64,000 bases of DNA, from contig NZ_JAFMPN010000016.1 in NCBI RefSeq assembly GCF_017351175.1, forward strand, positions 1,251-65,250, in the 5' to 3' direction. Below, piece by piece: positions 17,577-24,802 of the stretch. The notes beneath the pieces are model-generated. The model was not told the DNA's origin. It ran no database searches and saw nothing but the letters and a program-made list of their open reading frames with translations. The translations under genes and the position numbers were made by a program. Every line of letters begins with the position of its first letter. Positions within the stretch are counted from its first letter, which is position 1. The DNA comes from Desulfovibrio sp. Huiquan2017. GTDB lineage: Bacteria; Desulfobacterota; Desulfovibrionia; Desulfovibrionales; Desulfovibrionaceae.

Positions 17577-19799
17577 ATGACCGAAACAATCGAAATACGC
17601 CACGCCATCCCCGGCCGTATCCGCTACAGGATCAACGGACTACGACGCAACCAGGACCTGGCCCGGCAAATGACGGACAGCCTGCTCCGGCTCGATTTCA
17701 TCGAGACGGTCAGGCCGAACCTCAAGTGCGCGAGCCTGGTGGTCTCGTTCACGCCCGACGAAACGCTGCCGCTCCGGATCTTGGACGCCCTCCGCGAAGT
17801 CCTGGGGATCACCCCAGCCCTGCGCGAACTGCCTATGGCCGGGGTGCCGGACTGCGCCTCCCCGCTCTGCGAATGCCGGGCCTGCCAGGCTACCCGCACC
17901 GGCTGCAATCCGGTCAAGGGAGCGTTCAGACGATTCGCCGTCATCAGCACGGTTATGGGTGTGGTGGGCGTGCGCTCGCTCCTTTTCGGCTTCTCCGTGA
18001 CCCAGACCGCCTTCAGCCCGCTGGGACTGATCGCGGTGGGATTCTCCCTGCCCCTGTTCAAACAGGCATGGGAGCAGATCCGCTCCAAAAGGTTCACCCT
18101 CGAAGCATTCCTGGGCGTGAGCTGCGTGGCCGCCGTGGCTGCGGGCGAGGCCCTGACCGCCTTCGAGGTGCTCTGGATCAACTCCGGAGCCGAACTGATC
18201 AAGGCGTGGATCACCGAACGCTCGCGCAAATCCATCAGCCGCATTCTTTCCGTCTCTTCGCACCACACCTTCGTGCTGGTGGACGGCATTGAAGTGGAGA
18301 AGGAGGTCTCCGACCTGGTTCCCGGCGACGTGGTCGTCCTGCACACCAGCGAAAAGGTCTGCGTGGACGGCGAGATCGTGGACGGCGGCGCGCTCATGGA
18401 CGAAGCGCCGATCACCGGGAGGTCCGACTTCGTTGCCCGTCAGGCGGGCGACCGGGTGATGGCCGGAACCTTTGTCCGCCAGGGCGTCATCTACGTAGAG
18501 GCCCAGGAAGTCGGCGACCGCACCTATCTCGCCCGGATTCTCAGGATGGTCGAGGATTCACTGGAGAACCGCGCCCCCATCGAGGGCGTGGCCGACCGCC
18601 TGGCCGCCAACCTGGTCAAAATCGGTTTCGTCGTCACCGGCGGCACCCTGCTGCTCACCGGCTCGTTGTGGCGGGCGTTTACGGTCATGCTGGTCATGGC
18701 CTGCCCCTGCGCCACGGTGCTGGCGGCGTCCACCGCCGTGTCCGCCGCCCTGAACGCGGCAGCCCGTCGAAACATCCTCATCAAGGGCGGCAGGTACCTT
18801 GAAGAAATCGGAACCACAGACACCATTTGCTTCGACAAGACCGGCACCCTGACCACCAATGAGCCGGTCCTGGCCCGCATCGTTCCGCTGCCCGACGCCA
18901 CCGAGGAGTACATCCTGGGCCGGGCCGTGTCCGTGGAGATGCACAACCATCACCCGCTGGCCCAGGCCGTCAAGGCCGAAGCCGACAGGCGGGGGATGGA
19001 AGCCGAGGCCCATACGGTCTGCGAATACTTCCTGGGCATGGGCATGCGCGCCGAGGTCGGCGGCAGCGAGATACTGGTCGGCAATTCCAAGCTCATGGAA
19101 ATGCACGGGGTGAACGTGGAACCCGCCCGCCGCAAGGCGGCCCCCCTGCGCCGCCAGGGCAGGACCGTACTCTTCCTGGCCGAGGACAAGAAAGTGCTCG
19201 GTCTGCTGGCCTTCGACAACATGATCCGCCCCGAGGGGCGGGAGGTGGTTCGCCGACTGCGCAGGGGCGGAGCCGACGACATCGTGCTCATCACCGGCGA
19301 CGAACCGAACACCGCGGCCGACCTGGCCCGTCGGCTGGGCATCGCCACGGTCCACGCCTCGGTCATGCCGGAAGACAAGGCCGATATCGTGGACACGCTG
19401 CAACGCGACGGCGCTTCGGTCATGATGGTCGGCGACGGGGTCAACGACGCCCTGGCCCTGGCCCATGCCGACGTGGGCGTAGCCATGGGCGCGGGCGGCA
19501 GCGAAGTGGCCATCGAGGCCGCCGACATCGCCCTGGTCGACGACGACCTCGGCGGACTGGTCTATGTCCAGTCGCTGAGCCGGGCCACGCTCAAAGTGGT
19601 CAACCAGAATTTCTGGATAGCCACCGGTTCCAACCTGTTCGGCGTGGCCCTTGGAGCCACGGGTCTGCTTTCCCCGGTCATGGCGGGCCTGCTGCACATC
19701 GTCCACTCCCTCGGGGTGCTGGCGAACTCGGCCCGACTGATGCGCTACGAGCCCCCCGCCATCGAGACGGCCCCCCTGAACGACAGCCCGCACGCATAG
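17577..19799 (+). CDS. P1B-type metal ATPase 1 of ferrosome-like cluster (CPC type, TGRS actuator)
   Basis: This 740-residue heavy-metal ATPase starts with a small HMA-like domain carrying IRHAIPGRIRYRI in place of the CxxC metal site, then a Cys cluster (C93, C98, C100, C103, C110), membrane helices, actuator domain, the intramembrane CPC motif (376-378), phosphorylation site D420 in FDKTGTLT, HNHHPLAQAV in the nucleotide domain and GDGVNDALALAHAD. The actuator loop reads TGRS (280-283) instead of TGES; the Glu normally catalyses dephosphorylation, so the cycle may be altered. CPC is usual for Cu/Ag/Zn/Cd pumps. It is the first gene of a tightly spaced operon and may be a ferrosome-associated ATPase; the transported metal is not shown by the sequence. 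Confidence 0.92.
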   Translation: MTETIEIRHAIPGRIRYRINGLRRNQDLARQMTDSLLRLDFIETVRPNLKCASLVVSFTPDETLPLRILDALREVLGITPALRELPMAGVPDCASPLCECRACQATRTGCNPVKGAFRRFAVISTVMGVVGVRSLLFGFSVTQTAFSPLGLIAVGFSLPLFKQAWEQIRSKRFTLEAFLGVSCVAAVAAGEALTAFEVLWINSGAELIKAWITERSRKSISRILSVSSHHTFVLVDGIEVEKEVSDLVPGDVVVLHTSEKVCVDGEIVDGGALMDEAPITGRSDFVARQAGDRVMAGTFVRQGVIYVEAQEVGDRTYLARILRMVEDSLENRAPIEGVADRLAANLVKIGFVVTGGTLLLTGSLWRAFTVMLVMACPCATVLAASTAVSAALNAAARRNILIKGGRYLEEIGTTDTICFDKTGTLTTNEPVLARIVPLPDATEEYILGRAVSVEMHNHHPLAQAVKAEADRRGMEAEAHTVCEYFLGMGMRAEVGGSEILVGNSKLMEMHGVNVEPARRKAAPLRRQGRTVLFLAEDKKVLGLLAFDNMIRPEGREVVRRLRRGGADDIVLITGDEPNTAADLARRLGIATVHASVMPEDKADIVDTLQRDGASVMMVGDGVNDALALAHADVGVAMGAGGSEVAIEAADIALVDDDLGGLVYVQSLSRATLKVVNQNFWIATGSNLFGVALGATGLLSPVMAGLLHIVHSLGVLANSARLMRYEPPAIETAPLNDSPHA

Positions 19800-19808
19800 G
19801 ACCCGACC

Positions 19809-20123
19809 ATGGATTTCAACACCCTCATGGGACTGCGCCGCTACCTGAGCATTCAACACCACGTTCCCGGCCGCATCCGCATCAAATTCTCCCTCAAGCT
19901 TCTGGCCGACCCGCGCGCCCAGGCGCTCAAAGAGGAAAAGGAAGGCCGTACGCAGCCTTCATGGATTCGCCAGACCAAGGTCAACATGTTCACGCGCAAC
20001 GTCATCATCGAATACGACCCGCAAGTGGTCCAACCGGAAAAACTGCATGAGGCTCTGATCACGAAGGACGAGGCGCGGTTCAGCGAACTGGCCGCCGAGT
20101 TCAAGGCGATCCTGGAATCATGA
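19809..20123 (+). CDS. Small HMA-like protein, FezC-like
   Basis: A 104-residue soluble protein starting ten bases after ATPase 1, with AGGA before the ATG. It has the same N-terminal motif as the cluster ATPases (QHHVPGRIRIKFSLKLLADP), then VKNxFTRNVIIEYDP-like strands (read here as FTRNVIIEYDPQVV) and a C-terminal helix, so it is an HMA-type beta-alpha-beta fold without CxxC. Ferrosome clusters are known to carry an HMA-domain protein (FezC) beside the ATPase FezB; this gene is the candidate. A paralogue is encoded at 27293-27637 on the other strand. The name is an inference from context and motif. Confidence 0.75.
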   Translation: MDFNTLMGLRRYLSIQHHVPGRIRIKFSLKLLADPRAQALKEEKEGRTQPSWIRQTKVNMFTRNVIIEYDPQVVQPEKLHEALITKDEARFSELAAEFKAILES

Positions 20124-20146
20124 CACCAAATAGAGGAGAAAACCGC

Positions 20147-20704
20147 ATGGATTACATGAATCTTCCCCAAGGAACTCCCCAGTTCGAACAGAACCAGGGC
20201 AATCCCGGCCAGCAGTCCCAACCACAGCCGGACGGCTACTACCAATTCCAGCCGGGACTCGGCTTCGTCCAGGTGCAGGTCCCGCAGGGCGACCCGGGCC
20301 AGCCCGTGGGTGGCCAGACGCAACAACCTCTGGGCGAAGCCGCTCAGCAGGCGGCGTATCAGGCGGCACAGGCGCAACAGGCGGCACAGGCAGAGCAGGC
20401 AGGCATGTTCGGACAGGGAACGCCGGAAGGCGCGCAACCCAAGTTCGACCAGCAGCGGCTCGGCAAGATGTATTCCACCGTCAGCGACGTCATGAACGGC
20501 GAAGCCGATCCCTCCTCGCTCATCGGCCTTTTCGCCGAGAACAGCGGTGATTTCTGGAAGGGGGCGTTGGTGGGCGCAGCGGCTGCGGTCCTGCTCAACA
20601 ACGACGCGGTCAAGGGCGCGCTCGGCGGGCTCGTCGGCTCGGTGGGCGCCATGTTCGGCGACAAGGATCCGGATGGAGAACAAGTCACGGTGGGCGGCGA
20701 GTAG
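20147..20704 (+). CDS. Gln/Pro-rich protein with Gly-rich membrane helix
   Basis: Start chosen at 20147 because GAGGAG precedes it. The 185-residue product has a low-complexity N-terminal half rich in Gln, Pro, Gly and Ala (about 1-100) and a C-terminal Gly/Ala-rich hydrophobic segment, DFWKGALVGAAAAVLLNND, followed by further Gly/Ala residues and a short acidic tail. The hydrophobic segment matches the one in the protein at 21293 (SDYLKGLALGAGVALVATNP), so the two are distant paralogues. Its place between ATPase and HMA genes suggests a membrane component of the iron compartment. I do not recognise a named family. Confidence 0.85.
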   Translation: MDYMNLPQGTPQFEQNQGNPGQQSQPQPDGYYQFQPGLGFVQVQVPQGDPGQPVGGQTQQPLGEAAQQAAYQAAQAQQAAQAEQAGMFGQGTPEGAQPKFDQQRLGKMYSTVSDVMNGEADPSSLIGLFAENSGDFWKGALVGAAAAVLLNNDAVKGALGGLVGSVGAMFGDKDPDGEQVTVGGE

Positions 20705-20731
20705 CCCCGGAGAACAAGGAAGGACAAACAC

Positions 20732-21271
20732 ATGACCAACAAAATCAACACGAAAACCAAATACGTACCCGTCCTCGGCACGGCGATGGGCGCGGCCTTG
20801 TTCGGCGCCGTTATCGGCGGTACCGCCGCAGCGGCCAAGGGTATGCGCGAAGTCAAGGCGGGCCGGGCCACCGGTCAGGAAGTGGGCGCGAGCATCGCCC
20901 GTGAAGCCGGTTCCACGGCCGTCGCCGTGGGCGCGGCCACCGCCGTGGTCGGCGCGCTCAGCCTCGGCCCGTTCCTGTCCACCCTGGGCATCGCGGCCCT
21001 GGCAACCGGAAGCAAGTACGCCATGGACTCCCTGCTTCAGGGGAAGAAGCCTGAACCGGCGTTGGCCGGTCCGGCTCAGAGCCAGACCGCTGCATCCGCT
21101 GTCAAGGCGGACACCGGGAAAAAAGCCGCGGCTAGGAAAACCGCCGCAAAGAAGTCTCCCGCGAAAAAGGCCGCCACCAAGAAGGCCGCCCCCAAAAAGA
21201 CCACTTCGTCCAAGACGGCCAAGGCCAAGACAGGGAAATCCACGCCAAAAACCGAAACCGACAAGGCATAA
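20732..21271 (+). CDS. MamC-like membrane protein with Lys/Ala-rich histone-like tail
   Basis: The start at 20732 follows AAGGAAGGA. The 179-residue protein has two Gly/Ala-rich membrane segments (about 10-32 and 62-95) joined by a polar loop (KGMREVKAGRATGQEVGAS), then a tail (about 125-179) built of KKAA, KKSPAKKAA and TKKAAPKK type repeats like a histone H1 tail. The membrane part follows the pattern of the magnetosome protein MamC/Mms13: GG-AA-AK near the end of helix 1, a loop with R-x-T-x-x-E, and a second helix ending in KYA-x-D (here SKYAMDSLL). This comparison was made from memory, not by alignment. The basic tail could bind a polyanion such as polyphosphate or DNA (speculative). Confidence 0.75.
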   Translation: MTNKINTKTKYVPVLGTAMGAALFGAVIGGTAAAAKGMREVKAGRATGQEVGASIAREAGSTAVAVGAATAVVGALSLGPFLSTLGIAALATGSKYAMDSLLQGKKPEPALAGPAQSQTAASAVKADTGKKAAARKTAAKKSPAKKAATKKAAPKKTTSSKTAKAKTGKSTPKTETDKA

Positions 21272-21292
21272 CCCCCTCGAAAGGAGCAGACC

Positions 21293-21679
21293 ATGAGCGA
21301 TTACTACGTGAACCAACCGCAGCCCGGCGCATCCTCCCAGGAGGGAGCCTACATGAAAAATCCGCAGCAGCCGTCCTACTATTACCAGGACGCCAATCAA
21401 TACGGCGCCGCCAATGCCCAGGCCGCAGGCATGAACCCCGTTACGGCACCTTCAACCAGCCAGACCGGCGCGATGACCTCCTGGTTCAATTTCACTTCGT
21501 CGGACTACCTCAAGGGCCTGGCCCTGGGCGCGGGCGTGGCCCTGGTGGCCACCAATCCCACGGTCCAGAAGGCTGTGGTTTCGGGTGCCGTCAAGGTGTG
21601 GGCCGCCCTGCAGGGCGGCGTCGAGGAACTCAAGGAACAGGTCCAGGACGCCAAGGCGGAACTGAGCCAACAGGACTAG
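21293..21679 (+). CDS. Tyr/Gln-rich protein with Gly-rich membrane helix
   Basis: A 128-residue protein with AAAGGAG before its ATG. Residues about 1-60 are low complexity (Gln, Asn, Pro, Tyr, Ala). Residues about 65-98 form a hydrophobic helix (SDYLKGLALGAGVALVATNP then TVQKAVVSGAVKVW), and the C-terminus is a charged amphipathic helix rich in Glu, Lys and Gln. It is a shorter relative of the protein at 20147, sharing the layout of a disordered N-terminus plus KG-x3-GA helix. It is probably a small membrane protein of the iron compartment, inferred from neighbours; no characterised family is recognised. Confidence 0.83.
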   Translation: MSDYYVNQPQPGASSQEGAYMKNPQQPSYYYQDANQYGAANAQAAGMNPVTAPSTSQTGAMTSWFNFTSSDYLKGLALGAGVALVATNPTVQKAVVSGAVKVWAALQGGVEELKEQVQDAKAELSQQD

Positions 21680-21683
21680 CGCC

Positions 21684-21923
21684 ATGGCCGACACCAACAC
21701 CGCAAAGCCCCCTTTGCTGCCAGCCATGGACACCCGGACCCAGCGGACAGTCGCCAAGGCGGCCATGGCCGCATCCCTGGGCGTCCTGGTGGCCACCGGG
21801 TTGATGGAAACCAACCACACCCCGACCCTGAAGAAGGTCCACATGTGGTCCGGGTTCGCCCTGGTCGGGTTTTCCTATTGGCACTACTCGCTGTACAACA
21901 AGAAATCCGGCGGCGGAGCGTAG
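21684..21923 (+). CDS. Small two-helix membrane protein with paired His
   Basis: A 79-residue product beginning four bases after the preceding stop codon. Two hydrophobic helices (about 25-42 and 52-69) are joined by a short loop (ETNHTPTLKKVH). The second helix, HMWSGFALVGFSYWHYSLY, has His residues near both ends with an HxWxG pattern that recalls heme-binding helices of DUF4405/b-type cytochrome proteins. Heme binding is only a suggestion because the usual four-helix set is not present. Its position inside the operon, five bases before ATPase 2, supports a real gene. Confidence 0.75.
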   Translation: MADTNTAKPPLLPAMDTRTQRTVAKAAMAASLGVLVATGLMETNHTPTLKKVHMWSGFALVGFSYWHYSLYNKKSGGGA

Positions 21924-21927
21924 GAGA

Positions 21928-24066
21928 ATGACCGCAACCACGGCAAGACGACACCCGTTCACCATCGTCCACGAAGTCCCCGGACGGCTTCGGCTGCGAA
22001 GCCGGAGGCTCTTCGATCCCGCCCTCGATCTCAAGTATCTGGAGGCCCTGGCCGGATCGCTTCCCGGCGTGGATTCCGTGCGCACCAACAAGTGGGGCTC
22101 ATCCATAGTCATCGACTACGATGCGGACCCGAAAAACAGAACGCGGATACTCAACCTCCTGGAAAACATTCCCACGGAGGCGTATCTGTCCGGGGGCATG
22201 CGGGGCGACCCGATGTCCCCCGCAGTGGTCGCCGGCCAGGGCACGGCCGCCGCGCTGACGCCATTCCTGCCGTGGCAGGCCAAAGCCCCCCTGAGCTGGC
22301 TGCTCGGCCTGCCGACCATCCTCAAGGGGCTGCACACCCTGCTCTACGACGGCGTCAAGCTGGAGGTGCTCGATGCCTCGGCCGTGGGCTTCTCCCTGCT
22401 CCGGCAGGACTACTTCACGGCCAACGCCATCGTGGCCCTGCTCGGATTGGGCTCGTTCCTGGAAGACTGGACCGAACGCAAATCAGACGATTTGCTCAAA
22501 AGTCTGCTCAAGCCCCAGGTGGAAACGGTTTCCGTGGAACGAGAGGCCCTTGAGATACGCATTCCGTTCGGCGATTTGATGGTAGGCGACCTGGTCCTCT
22601 GCGGTTCCGGCGAACTGGTGCCCGTGGACGGAGTGGTCGTCGATGGGGACGCGGCCCTGAACCAGAGTTCCATCACCGGAGAATCGCTGCCCGTGCACGT
22701 GTCGGAGGGTGACGATGTTCTCTCCGGGGCCGTGGTCGAGGACGGGCGCATCAAGATAGCGGCCCGCAACGTGGGCGGCGAGACGTCCATGGCCCGCATC
22801 GGCCGGTTCCTGGAAAACTCTCTGCGCACCCAGTCCGCCTCCCAGAAGAAATCCGACGAGTTGGCCGACAAACTGGTGCCGGTGACCTTCGGCCTCGGCC
22901 TGGGCCTGTTCGCCCTGACCCGCGACGTCAGCCGCGCGGCTTCGGTCCTGACCGTGGACTACTCCTGCGCCATCAAACTGGCCTCGCCCGTGGCCGTCAA
23001 GACCGGCATGCACACGGCCGGGCATTGCGGCGTTCTCCTCAAGGGCGCGCAGGCCCTGGACAACCTGGCGCGCATCGACACCCTGGTCTTCGACAAAACC
23101 GGCACCCTGACCCGAGGCGACCTCATGGTGACCGACGTCGAGCCACTGAACGGGCTGGGGCCGGAAGAACTGCTCGCCCTGGCCGCCGGAGCGGAGGAGC
23201 ACTACGCCCACCCCGTGGCCCGCGCCGTGGTGTCCGAAGCCCGGACGCGCGGCCTCCCCTTCCCGCCCATCAGCCAGGTCGACTTCATCGTGGCGCACGG
23301 CGTGTCGGCCCACGTGGACGGCAAACGCGTGCTGGTGGGCAGCAGGCATTTCCTGGAGGACGACGAAGGCGTGGATTGCTCCCCTGTCCGCCTGCTGGCC
23401 CGCCGGCTGCGCGGCGAAGGCAAATCCATCCTCTATGTGGCCCGTTCCGGGGAACTCCTCGGAATCATCGCCCTGCGCGACGAGCTTCGGCCGGAGGCCG
23501 CCGAGGCCATGGCCATGCTCAAAGAACGCGGCATTACCAAAATCGTCATGCTCACCGGCGACCACCAGGACACCGCCAGGGCCATCGCGAACGAGCTGGG
23601 CTGCATCGACGAGGTCCACTGGGAACTCAAGCCGGAGGACAAGGCGAGCCTAGTCAGGGAACTTCAGATGGCCGGACATGTCCTCGCCTTTGCCGGGGAC
23701 GGCGTGAACGACGCGCCCGCCCTGGTCTCGGCCGAGGTGGGCATCTGCATGCCCGGCGGCGCGGACCTGGCCCGGGAATCGGCCCAAGTGGTCCTGCTGG
23801 AAGACGACCTGCGCATCCTGGCCGTGGCCCGCGATGTGGCGATAAATGTCCACCGGGTTCTCAGGCGGACTTTCGGGGCGGCCGTCGCCATCAACTCTGC
23901 CGTGCTTCTGGCCGCGGCTGCGGGCAGGCTGACCCCGGTGGCGTCGGCCTTCCTGCACAACGCCTCCACCGTGGGCATCCTCGGGTACGCAGCCGCAGCA
24001 GCCCGCAAAAAACCGAAACTGGCCCAGATGATCGAGTCCGGAACGGTTTCCGGAAAGGAGTGTTGA
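21928..24066 (+). CDS. P1B-type ATPase 2 of ferrosome-like cluster (SCA type, FezB-like)
   Basis: A 712-residue P-type ATPase. The N-terminus has the cluster-specific HMA-like domain (FTIVHEVPGRLRLRSRRLFD) without CxxC. The actuator loop is canonical TGES, the intramembrane motif is Y-S-C-A (Cys 347) instead of CPC, the phosphorylation site is D389 in FDKTGTLT, the nucleotide domain has HYAHPVARAV, and the hinge reads GDGVNDAPALVSAEVG. A Cys without the adjacent Pro fits the FezB-type (P1B-6) ATPases of ferrosome clusters as I recall them, which would move iron into the compartment. The start lies just after the upstream stop codon, and its stop overlaps the next ATG (TGATG), so translation is coupled. 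Confidence 0.9.
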   Translation: MTATTARRHPFTIVHEVPGRLRLRSRRLFDPALDLKYLEALAGSLPGVDSVRTNKWGSSIVIDYDADPKNRTRILNLLENIPTEAYLSGGMRGDPMSPAVVAGQGTAAALTPFLPWQAKAPLSWLLGLPTILKGLHTLLYDGVKLEVLDASAVGFSLLRQDYFTANAIVALLGLGSFLEDWTERKSDDLLKSLLKPQVETVSVEREALEIRIPFGDLMVGDLVLCGSGELVPVDGVVVDGDAALNQSSITGESLPVHVSEGDDVLSGAVVEDGRIKIAARNVGGETSMARIGRFLENSLRTQSASQKKSDELADKLVPVTFGLGLGLFALTRDVSRAASVLTVDYSCAIKLASPVAVKTGMHTAGHCGVLLKGAQALDNLARIDTLVFDKTGTLTRGDLMVTDVEPLNGLGPEELLALAAGAEEHYAHPVARAVVSEARTRGLPFPPISQVDFIVAHGVSAHVDGKRVLVGSRHFLEDDEGVDCSPVRLLARRLRGEGKSILYVARSGELLGIIALRDELRPEAAEAMAMLKERGITKIVMLTGDHQDTARAIANELGCIDEVHWELKPEDKASLVRELQMAGHVLAFAGDGVNDAPALVSAEVGICMPGGADLARESAQVVLLEDDLRILAVARDVAINVHRVLRRTFGAAVAINSAVLLAAAAGRLTPVASAFLHNASTVGILGYAAAAARKKPKLAQMIESGTVSGKEC

Positions 24067-24797
24067 TGTATTCCAGCCTGACACACGCCCCGGCGGGCGT
24101 CCCTCTGACCATCTCGCGCATCGGCGACGGCGACCTCGCCTCGCGCATGGTCCGCATGGGGCTGTTCGTGGGCGGCGTCATCACCCGCCTGGACGAGGAC
24201 GTGGCCCTGACCACAGTGCGCCTGCGCGGCCCCAAGGGCGAAGTCGTCCTCGGCAGCGGCATGGGCGGCAAGGTGCTGGCCCACCTCGATGACGGACGCA
24301 TGCTCCCGTTGGTGGAGATGCGGCCCAGCGAGAAAGGACACGTGGAGTGCGTCAACGGCGGAGACGCCTTGCGCGAGGGCATGGCCGCCCTCGGCCTTGA
24401 AGACGACGACCCCATCGAGTTGATCCGGGTCCTGCCGCCCATGGAGTTCACCGCCCTGGTCACTGGGCGCGGGCGCATCCGGCTGGCCGAGGGCATGGCC
24501 GCCAAGATCCTCGGCCGCATGGGCAAGGTGCGCTGCCAGTTCGCCAACGCCCAGGCTGGCGCGGACTTCACGGTCGAACAGATCATCGGCGGCAGCCGGG
24601 CGAAGCGGGCCATCGAGTCCCTGGACATCCACCCCGGCACGATCCTGCGGCTGGAGACCGTGGGCAAGGCCCCCAGCTACCAGATGGCCGCGCGAAACCG
24701 GTGCGTCGTCACCAGCCCCTCCGGGCTGCGCCTGTTCCTGCGCCAGGACCAGGCGGACCTGGTTGTGGTCTCCTACAAGGACGAGGCAGGAGTCTGA
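24066..24797 (+). CDS. Three-domain FeoA-like protein
   Basis: A 243-residue soluble protein whose ATG overlaps the stop of ATPase 2. Three consecutive FeoA-like (SH3-type) segments can be seen: about 10-75 (SRMVRMGLFVGGVITRLDED), about 95-160 (EGMAALGLEDDDPIEL, RGRIRLAEGMAAKIL) and about 165-240 (AKRAIESLDIHPGTILRLET, SGLRLFLRQDQADLVVVS). Each has the family pattern of a helix ending in M/L-G-L or L-D-I, a P/D-G turn, and a strand pair with a closing regulatory strand. FeoA is normally a single domain that contacts FeoB; a triple form located between two P-type ATPases suggests a regulatory or docking subunit for those pumps (inference). Confidence 0.85.
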   Translation: MYSSLTHAPAGVPLTISRIGDGDLASRMVRMGLFVGGVITRLDEDVALTTVRLRGPKGEVVLGSGMGGKVLAHLDDGRMLPLVEMRPSEKGHVECVNGGDALREGMAALGLEDDDPIELIRVLPPMEFTALVTGRGRIRLAEGMAAKILGRMGKVRCQFANAQAGADFTVEQIIGGSRAKRAIESLDIHPGTILRLETVGKAPSYQMAARNRCVVTSPSGLRLFLRQDQADLVVVSYKDEAGV

Positions 24798-24802
24798 ACC
24801 CC

